Part shown: piece by piece, positions 7,991-15,181 of the stretch
Layout of the letters: each line of letters opens with the position of its first letter
Numbering within the stretch: the first letter of the stretch is position 1
Assembly (NCBI GenBank): GCA_024711415.1
Contig: JANJSW010000319.1
Span: forward strand, 1-15,181
Reading direction: 5' to 3'
Origin: Thermomonas sp.
GTDB taxonomy: Bacteria; Pseudomonadota; Gammaproteobacteria; Xanthomonadales; Xanthomonadaceae
Length of the DNA stretch: 15,181 nt
Notes under the pieces: model-generated
Databases searched by the model: none
Told to the model about the DNA's origin: nothing
What the model saw: only the letters and a program-made list of their open reading frames with translations
Made by a program: the position numbers and the translations under genes

Positions 7991-10900
7991 TCAGCCAGCG
8001 ATGCGGTTGCGCCCGCCCCGCTTCGCCTCGTAAAGCAGGGCATCCGCACGCGCAACCAGATCCTCGATGCGCAGCGTACCGGCGCGTTCGGCGATGCCGG
8101 CGCTGACCGACAGCCGCCAGTCCGGGGCGTAGGCGCTGCAATCGATCCCTTCCACCGCCTGGCGCATCGCCTCGCAGATGTCGCGCGCGCGTTCCAGCGG
8201 CACCCGCTCGAACAGCACGGCGAACTCCTCGCCACCCCAACGTGCCAGCATTCCCGCCCCGTCCAGCGCATCACGCAGCGCATGCGCGACGGCGATCAGC
8301 GCCTGATCGCCCGCGGCGTGCGAATAGCGGTCGTTGATCTGTTTGAAATTGTCGATGTCGAACAGCGCGAAACACAGCGGTCGGCGACTCCGCAGCGCCC
8401 TTCCGAACGCCAGTTGCAGTTCCGCGTCGAGGCTGCGGCGGTTGCCCACGCCGGTCAACGCGTCTTCCAGCGCCATCCGCGCGAATGCTTCCGACTGCTG
8501 GCCCAGCCTGTCCAGCAGTACCGATTTCTCGAGATCGGATTCGCGCAGCCGTTCCGCATGCTGACGGAGGTCGCGCGTGCGCTCCGCCACCGTATCTTCC
8601 AGGAGCGCTGCACGCCGCCGCAGGCTGCCCACCCGCCAGAGGTAGATGGCGTACACGCAGGCCAGCCCCAGCAGGATCGCGGCGGCGATGAAGCCGCGCC
8701 GCTGCCAAGGCTGCGGGGCGATCTCGATGGCGACCGAGGTCACTTCGCTGCTCCAGCCCTGGTCCAGGCCGGGCGCGGACACGTTGACGTGGAAGCGGTA
8801 ACTGCCCGGATCGAGGTTGGTGTACTGCGCGCTGCGCAGGTTGCCGCGCTCCACCCAGCCGGGATCGAAGCCCTCCAGCTGGTAGCGGTAACGCAGGAAC
8901 CGCGGCATCTGGAAGCTCAGCGCGGCGAAGCGGAATTCAAGCTTGCGCGTACCCGCCGGCAGCCGCAGTACCTTGTCCAGGTGCACGGGCTTGCCGTCGG
9001 CCAGCACCTGCTCCACGACCACGCTAGGCAGGCCATGCCGGTAGCTCTGCAGCGAGCCCGGGTCCACGGCCGCAGCGCCACGGGCGGTGGCGATCCAGAG
9101 ATTGCCGCGCCGGTCGCGCATTGCCGCCGGCCCGGAGCCGCCGTTGCACTGCGAACTGACCAGGCCGTCCGCCTCGCCGAAGTGGTCGACGGTCAACTGC
9201 GACTTGCGCCCGCCCAGCACGGCCTCTGCTTCGACGCGCGCGATCCGCAGCACGCCACGGTTGGATGTCAGCCACAGGTAACCAAGGCCGTCGTCCAGTA
9301 TCGAGAACAGAGTGTCGATCGGCAGCCCGTGCTCCAGGCCCAACCCAAGCAGGCGGCCGTCTTGGTAGCGCAGCAGCCCGCGGTCGGTGGCCAGCCACAT
9401 CGTGCCATCGGCATCCTCGTGGAAGTCGAAGACATCCTGCGCGCCGCGGACCAGATCCGCATCCAGCGGCACCACCTCGTCATTCACGATCCGCGCCACG
9501 CCGTTGCTGGTTCCCACCCACAGCGTGCCGTCACGGGCCACATGCAGGGCGATGATGAACTCGCGCGGCAGCCCTTGCGCCACGCCGAACTTGCGGAACT
9601 GCCCGCCGCGAAGCCGCGCCAGTCCGCGCGTGGTGCCGATCCAGACGGTGCCATCGTCGCCTTCCGCCAACGCACGGACCTGGTTGCTGCCCGGCATGCC
9701 GTCGGCGGAGTCGTAGCGCGCCACCACCTTGCCATCACGCAGCCGCAGCACGCCATCGGTGTAGGTGCCGACCAGCAGACTGCCATCGCGCGCCTGCAAC
9801 AGGCTGAGGATGGAGTCGCCGGGCAGCCCTTCTGCCTTGGTGTATCCGGCGACGATGGCATTGTCGCGCCACAGGTTGAGGCCGCGCCCGGTGCCGATCC
9901 AGATGCCGCCATCCGGCGCCGGCGCCACCGCGCGCACGTAGTCGTCGGTCAGCCCCTGCTCGCTGTTCCAGGTCGTGAACGGCGCATCGCTCAGGCGCAT
10001 CAGCCCGGCATTCGTCCCCACCCAGACGCTGCCTTCGCGATCGGCCAGCAGGGACGCCACCCGGTTGTTCGGCAGCTCGCGTCGGCTGGTGAAGTGCTCC
10101 ACGCCCGAGCGGGACAGCCGGAACAGGCCGTTGTTGATGGTGCCGATCCACAGATGCCCGGCGCCGTCCTCCGTGAGGCTGGGCACGCCGTCCTCGGGCA
10201 GTCTGGGTGACAGGCGTTCGAAGCGCCCGCTGCCGGCATTCCGCCGGTACACCCCGCGTTCGGTGCCCACCAGCAGGACGCCGGCCCGCGTCTGCAGCAG
10301 GCGGAACACCGGCGCCTGCGGCAGGCCCGACAATGTGCCCACCCGGATCGCACGGTCGCCCACAACGTGGACCAGGCCAGCCGCGGTGGCGGCCCACATG
10401 CTGCCGTCCCGGTCTTCGAGCAGGCTGAACACCACGTCGCTGGGCAAGCGTCCGTTCGCCACGTTGAACTGCAGGGCGCGGCCGCCGTCCAGCATGCTCA
10501 TGCCCATGCTTTCGGTCGCCGCCCACAGGCGGCCGCGGCGATCCAGCACGGCGTCGAGGATCTCGTCCTGCGCCAGCCCATCGGCGCGGGTCCAGGTGCG
10601 CCAGCGGTCACCCTGCTTGATCGCCACCCCGCCCCGCGAGGTGCCGATGACCACTGCTCCGTCCGCGGCTGCGCGCACCGAGCGCACGCCGTTGTCCTTC
10701 AGCGCGGGTGTGTTGCTGCGGTCGAACTGATGGAACTCCAGTCCGTTGTAGCGCACCAGGCCTTCCCAGGTGCCCAGCCACAGGTAGCCGTCAGGCGTCT
10801 GGGCGATGGCGTTGATCTGGTTGTGGGGAAGCCCCTGGCGGGTGGTCCAGGTTTCCCGGTAGAAGGCCGAAATCGGCTTCTCCGGACGCGCCGGTGCGGG

Positions 10901-11035
10901 CGCCTGCACTTGCGTGGCCTGCGTGGCCTGCGTGGCCGCGGTCGCGGGCCGGGGCGTCACCGACCACGCACACGACAGGGCCAGCAGCCCGAAGACCACC
11001 AGCCCCCATGCCCTCCGTACGCCCCCCGCGGACAT
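7991..11035 (-). CDS. Membrane diguanylate cyclase with periplasmic propeller and Y_Y_Y sensor
   Basis: Predicted c-di-GMP synthase of 1014 residues, sensing outside the cytoplasmic membrane. A signal-like N-terminus (about 8-38) comes first. About 14 Reg_prop repeats of the form DG-x-x-W-x-GT follow (roughly 50-665), enough for two seven-bladed propellers. Then come a Y_Y_Y domain (about 690-765), one transmembrane helix (about 780-802), a short coiled-coil linker, and a GGDEF domain (about 855-1014). Its active-site motif is GGEEF (934-938), with DALTGVGNRR and FDIDNFKQIND also intact. At the I-site position (925-928) the residues are DGAG rather than RxxD, so product inhibition is probably absent. 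The start at 11035 is preferred over an upstream ATG because it begins the signal peptide and clears the orn stop by 16 bp. The ligand is unknown. Confidence 0.9.
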   Translation of the reverse strand: MSAGGVRRAWGLVVFGLLALSCAWSVTPRPATAATQATQATQVQAPAPARPEKPISAFYRETWTTRQGLPHNQINAIAQTPDGYLWLGTWEGLVRYNGLEFHQFDRSNTPALKDNGVRSVRAAADGAVVIGTSRGGVAIKQGDRWRTWTRADGLAQDEILDAVLDRRGRLWAATESMGMSMLDGGRALQFNVANGRLPSDVVFSLLEDRDGSMWAATAAGLVHVVGDRAIRVGTLSGLPQAPVFRLLQTRAGVLLVGTERGVYRRNAGSGRFERLSPRLPEDGVPSLTEDGAGHLWIGTINNGLFRLSRSGVEHFTSRRELPNNRVASLLADREGSVWVGTNAGLMRLSDAPFTTWNSEQGLTDDYVRAVAPAPDGGIWIGTGRGLNLWRDNAIVAGYTKAEGLPGDSILSLLQARDGSLLVGTYTDGVLRLRDGKVVARYDSADGMPGSNQVRALAEGDDGTVWIGTTRGLARLRGGQFRKFGVAQGLPREFIIALHVARDGTLWVGTSNGVARIVNDEVVPLDADLVRGAQDVFDFHEDADGTMWLATDRGLLRYQDGRLLGLGLEHGLPIDTLFSILDDGLGYLWLTSNRGVLRIARVEAEAVLGGRKSQLTVDHFGEADGLVSSQCNGGSGPAAMRDRRGNLWIATARGAAAVDPGSLQSYRHGLPSVVVEQVLADGKPVHLDKVLRLPAGTRKLEFRFAALSFQMPRFLRYRYQLEGFDPGWVERGNLRSAQYTNLDPGSYRFHVNVSAPGLDQGWSSEVTSVAIEIAPQPWQRRGFIAAAILLGLACVYAIYLWRVGSLRRRAALLEDTVAERTRDLRQHAERLRESDLEKSVLLDRLGQQSEAFARMALEDALTGVGNRRSLDAELQLAFGRALRSRRPLCFALFDIDNFKQINDRYSHAAGDQALIAVAHALRDALDGAGMLARWGGEEFAVLFERVPLERARDICEAMRQAVEGIDCSAYAPDWRLSVSAGIAERAGTLRIEDLVARADALLYEAKRGGRNRIAG
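10911..10937. repeat. Three tandem copies of a 9-bp unit
   Basis: TGCGTGGCC is repeated three times without change (10911-10919, 10920-10928, 10929-10937). On the coding (-) strand it encodes an ATQATQATQ run just after the signal peptide of the diguanylate cyclase. Such a unit can gain or lose copies by slippage without breaking the frame. It probably forms a flexible linker. Confidence 0.8.
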
Positions 11036-11051
11036 CAGGCAGCCGTCCGGG

Positions 11052-11621
11052 TCAGCCCACGGCCGATCCGGCCATGGCGCCCATGTGTTTGCGATAGTGG
11101 CGCAGCTCCTCGATCGAATCGTGCACATCGCTCAGTGCGGTGTGCGCGGACGTCTTCTTCACGCCCTCCAGCACCGCCGGCGACCAGCGGCGCGCCAATT
11201 CCTTGAGCGTGCTGACGTCGAGATTGCGGTAGTGGAAATGCCGCTCCAGCGCGGGCATCAGCCGATGCAGGAAACGCCGGTCCTGGCAGATCGAATTGCC
11301 GCACATCGGCGAGGCATTGGCCGCCACCCATTCCTGCAGGAATGCCAGCGTGCGCGCCTCGGCCTCGGCCAGCGGCAAGCCCTCCTCCAGCACCCGGCGC
11401 CACAGCCCTGACCCGCCGTGCTGGTTGCGGTTCCATTCGTCCATCGCCTCCAGCGTGGCCAATGGATGGGCAATGGCCAGTTCGGGCCCTTCCGCCAGCA
11501 CGTTGAGCTGGCCGTCCGTCACCACGGTGGCTATCTCGAGGATGCCATCGCGCTCGGTATCCAGCCCGGTCATTTCCAGGTCGATCCAGATCAGGCGGTC
11601 TTGGGTGGGATCGGCAGCCAT
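11052..11621 (-). CDS. orn: Oligoribonuclease
   Basis: 3'-5' exonuclease that degrades very short RNAs, above all dinucleotides, including pGpG made when c-di-GMP is hydrolysed. It has 189 residues (E. coli Orn 181) and one DEDDh exonuclease domain with all catalytic residues present: D14 and E16 in [12 protein letters not shown]114 in [12 protein letters not shown], and H160 and D165 in [19 protein letters not shown] is another hallmark. The ATG at 11621 matches the family start (a few residues before [10 protein letters not shown]); an ATG ten codons upstream (11651) would add a non-conserved, Cys-containing extension. The diguanylate cyclase gene follows 16 bp downstream on the same strand, so the two are probably cotranscribed. 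Confidence 0.95.
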   Translation of the reverse strand: MAADPTQDRLIWIDLEMTGLDTERDGILEIATVVTDGQLNVLAEGPELAIAHPLATLEAMDEWNRNQHGGSGLWRRVLEEGLPLAEAEARTLAFLQEWVAANASPMCGNSICQDRRFLHRLMPALERHFHYRNLDVSTLKELARRWSPAVLEGVKKTSAHTALSDVHDSIEELRHYRKHMGAMAGSAVG

Positions 11622-11678
11622 GGGCTCGCACACGCATTGGGGTGAGGGCATGATAGCCGCTCGCCGACGGGACGCCGC

Positions 11679-12173
11679 ATGCTGCAGACCACCGCCAACG
11701 CCATCGGCCACCACGCGATCCTGACCGCGATGCTGGCCCCGGCCTTCTTCCTCACCGCCACCGCCGGCCTGCTGGCCTCGGCCAATACCCGGCTGGCACG
11801 GGTCGTGGACAGGCTGCGGGTGCTGATCGCCAGCTGGGAGCACGATGCAACCGACGCCGGCGAGCGCGAGGAGCAGATCCGCCGCCACCGCCAGCGCGCG
11901 CACCTGGTGCTGCGGGCCTGCCGTCTGCTGTACGGCGCTCTGGCCAGCTTCGTCGGCACCAGCCTGGCGCTGGCCACCGATGCGCTGGTGGGGTTCCGGA
12001 TGGGGGCACTGCCCACCGCGATGGCGGTACTGGGCGTCTTGTTCCTGCTGGCCGCCAGCATCGCCATGTGGCGCGAGGTCAGCCTGGCGGTGAAAAGCTT
12101 CGATCTCGAGCTGGACCACAGCATGGCTGCACCGCGACGCCCGACCGCACCAGAAGTTTCCGCGGGCGGCTGA
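11679..12173 (+). CDS. DUF2721 family membrane protein
   Basis: A 164-residue integral membrane protein of unknown function. TM1 (about 13-34) contains [15 protein letters not shown] and runs into [15 protein letters not shown], the conserved stretch by which I recognise the DUF2721 family. A charged helical segment (about 54-80) follows, then TM2 (about 83-105) and TM3 (about 109-131), and a short polar tail. It is transcribed divergently from orn, with 57 bp between the two starts, so the promoters share that gap; I see no convincing -35/-10 pair there. It converges with tadA, with 16 bp between the stops. The Shine-Dalgarno sequence is weak, but the start begins the family's usual N-terminus. 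Confidence 0.8.
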   Translation: MLQTTANAIGHHAILTAMLAPAFFLTATAGLLASANTRLARVVDRLRVLIASWEHDATDAGEREEQIRRHRQRAHLVLRACRLLYGALASFVGTSLALATDALVGFRMGALPTAMAVLGVLFLLAASIAMWREVSLAVKSFDLELDHSMAAPRRPTAPEVSAGG

Positions 12174-12189
12174 CGCGCCGGCGATCGGC

Positions 12190-12795
<606 letters not shown>

Positions 12796-12798
<3 letters not shown>

Positions 12799-14355
12799 CT
12801 CCCATTCGATCGTCGCCGGCGGCTTGCCGGAGATGTCGTAGACCACGCGCGAGACGCCGCGCAGCTCGTTGATGATGCGGTTGCTGACCGTGCCGAGGAA
12901 GTCGTACGGCAGGTGCGCCCAGTGCGCGGTCATGAAGTCGATGGTCTCGACCGCGCGCAGCGCGATCACCCATTCGTAGGCACGGGCATCGCCGACCACG
13001 CCCACCGACTTCACCGGCAGGAATACCGCGAACGCCTGCGAGGTCTTGTCGTACAGGCCGGCCTTGCGCAGTTCGTCGATGTAGATCGCATCCGCCTGCG
13101 CCAGCAATTCGGCGTATTCGCGCTTGACCTCGCCGAGGATGCGCACGCCCAGGCCGGGGCCGGGGAACGGGTGGCGATAGACCATCTCGCGCGGCAGGCC
13201 GAGCTCCACGCCGAGCCTGCGCACCTCGTCCTTGAACAGCTCGCGCAACGGCTCCACCAGGCCCAGCTTCATGTGCTCGGGCAGGCCACCGACGTTGTGG
13301 TGGCTCTTGATGACGTGGGCCTTGCCGGTCTTGCTGCCGGCCGACTCGATCACGTCCGGGTAGATGGTGCCCTGCGCCAGCCACCTGGCGTTCTGCAGCT
13401 TGTTCGACTCCTCATCGAAGATCTCGACGAACAGGCCGCCGATGATCTTGCGCTTGGCCTCCGGGTCGCTGACGCCGGCCAGCGCCTTGAAATAGCGGTC
13501 GGCGGCGTCGACGCGGATCACCTTGACGCCCATATGCTCGGCGAACATGGCCATGACCGCATCGCCCTCCTGCCAGCGCAGCAGGCCGGTATCCACGAAC
13601 ACGCAGGTCAGCTGGTCGCCGATCGCCCGGTGCAACAGCGCCGCGACCACCGAGGAATCCACCCCGCCGGACAGGCCGAGGATCACTTCGTCGGACCCGA
13701 CCTGCTCGCGCACGCGGGCGATCTGGTCTTCGATGATGTTGGCCGCCGTCCACAGCGTGCGGCAGCCGCAGATGTCCACCGCGAAGCGGCGCAGCAGCGC
13801 CTCGCCGGCGGCGGTGTGGGTCACTTCCGGATGGAACTGCACGCCATAAATTTTCTTCGCATCGTTGGCGAAGGCGGCGATGCCGAGGCGATCGGTGCGG
13901 GCGGTGATGCTGAAGCCTTCCGGCGCGCGGGCGACGTGGTCGCCGTGGCTCATCCACACGTTGCGCAGCTCGGCGCTGGTGGCCACCGGGGCCAGCAGCG
14001 CGTCGTTGCCGATGATCTCCAGCGCGGCATGGCCGAATTCGCGCTGGTTGCCGGCCTCGGTCGCGCCGCCCAGCTGCACCGCCAGCGTCTGCATGCCGTA
14101 GCAGATGCCGAGGATCGGCACCCCGGCATCGAACACCTGCCGTGGCGCCGCGGGGCAGCCGGCCTCGGTGGTCGACTCCGGGCCACCCGACAGGATGATG
14201 CCCTTCGCGCCGAAGGCCGCGATTTCGGCCGGATCGTGGTCCCACGCCCAGATCTCGCAGTACACCCCGAACTCGCGGATGCGACGGGCGATCAGCTGGG
14301 TGTACTGCGCGCCGAAGTCGAGGATCAGGATCTTGTCGGTGTGGATGTTGGTCAT
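12796..14355 (-). CDS. guaA: GMP synthase (glutamine-hydrolysing)
   Basis: Converts XMP to GMP using ATP and glutamine, the last step of guanine nucleotide synthesis, in the cytoplasm. It has 519 residues (E. coli 525). The N-terminal class I glutamine amidotransferase domain has its triad complete: C85 in GICYGMQ, H175 and E177 in FHPEVTH. The ATP-pyrophosphatase domain follows, with the PP-loop SGGVDSS at 229-235. The C-terminal dimerisation domain ends in the family tail PPATIEWE. The ATG at 14355 gives the usual N-terminus ([20 protein letters not shown]); an ATG at 14388 would add 11 residues in the intergenic region and is less likely. It lies downstream of the guaB fragment with a terminator-like hairpin between, which suggests that guaA expression is at least partly separate. 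Confidence 0.97.
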
Positions 14356-14386
14356 GTGCTGGCAGTTTTTCGGCATTGGATACAAC

Positions 14387-14410
14387 AAAGGGAGTCTTGC
14401 GGCTCCCTTT
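14387..14410 (-). terminator. Intrinsic terminator-like hairpin between guaB and guaA
   Basis: AAAGGGAG (14387-14394) and CTCCCTTT (14403-14410) form a perfect 8-bp stem with an 8-nt loop. Read on the - strand it comes 12 bp after the guaB stop, and the descending arm runs into TTTGTTGT, a reasonable U-rich tail. It probably ends or attenuates guaB transcription before guaA. Confidence 0.6.
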
Positions 14411-14421
14411 GCGTGGATGGA

Positions 14422-15181
<760 letters not shown>

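Noticed and set aside
8282..10210. A 642-codon open frame on the + strand
   Set aside because: It is antisense to the propeller/GGEEF gene, has the Arg/Gln/His-rich composition of a GC-rich shadow frame, and shows no domain.
11622..11678. A TATCAT box on the - strand (11650-11655) as an orn promoter
   Set aside because: No acceptable -35 element lies at 16-18 bp upstream; a lone hexamer is not enough.

Overview
The window is GC-rich (roughly two thirds G+C), densely packed gammaproteobacterial DNA. Protein sequences (GuaA, Orn, TadA, the propeller-type diguanylate cyclase) and the gene style point to the Xanthomonadaceae/Lysobacteraceae (Lysobacter, Luteimonas, Thermomonas or Pseudoxanthomonas type). 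That placement is inferred from remembered homologues, not from a search. I see no tRNA, rRNA, CRISPR array, insertion sequence or prophage gene, and no gene-free stretch longer than about 300 bases.

Left part (1-6960, all on +): the 3' end of phosphoenolpyruvate synthase (ppsA) is followed 12 bp later by a textbook MerR/CueR-type promoter with a 19-bp spacer and a dyad across it. This promoter precedes a four-gene metal-efflux operon. The genes are a small secreted Cys/His protein, a TolC-family outer-membrane channel (CusC-like), a CusB-like periplasmic adaptor with an N-terminal heavy-metal-binding motif and a four-fold HAGH C-terminal tail, and a CusA-like RND pump that keeps the three substrate methionines of E. 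coli CusA. The last three genes are translationally linked (ATGA overlap, then a 1-bp gap). A hairpin follows the pump gene. Together they would export Cu(I)/Ag(I) across the envelope.

Middle (7029-12173): an MscS-type mechanosensitive channel (+) converges on a 1014-residue membrane protein (-) with 14 propeller repeats, a Y_Y_Y domain, one transmembrane helix and a GGEEF diguanylate cyclase domain without the usual inhibitory I-site. Oligoribonuclease (orn) lies only 16 bp upstream on the same strand. An enzyme that makes c-di-GMP therefore sits next to the enzyme that clears its breakdown product pGpG. A DUF2721 membrane protein is transcribed divergently from orn.

Right part (12190-15181, all on -): tadA (tRNA adenosine deaminase, GTG start, preceded by an overlapping 10-codon reading frame), guaA (GMP synthase), a terminator-like hairpin, and the 3' part of guaB (IMP dehydrogenase). 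The guaB reading stops matching its family abruptly just upstream of the catalytic-cysteine codons. Beyond about 14970 the sequence is an internal piece of phosphoenolpyruvate carboxylase (ppc) on the same strand, itself carrying a one-base frameshift. The two homologies meet in a short shared stretch. This is the most anomalous point of the window: either a chimeric assembly join or a real rearrangement that breaks two central metabolic genes. Apart from it, I found ordinary biology with a few uncommon details and no convincing new system.
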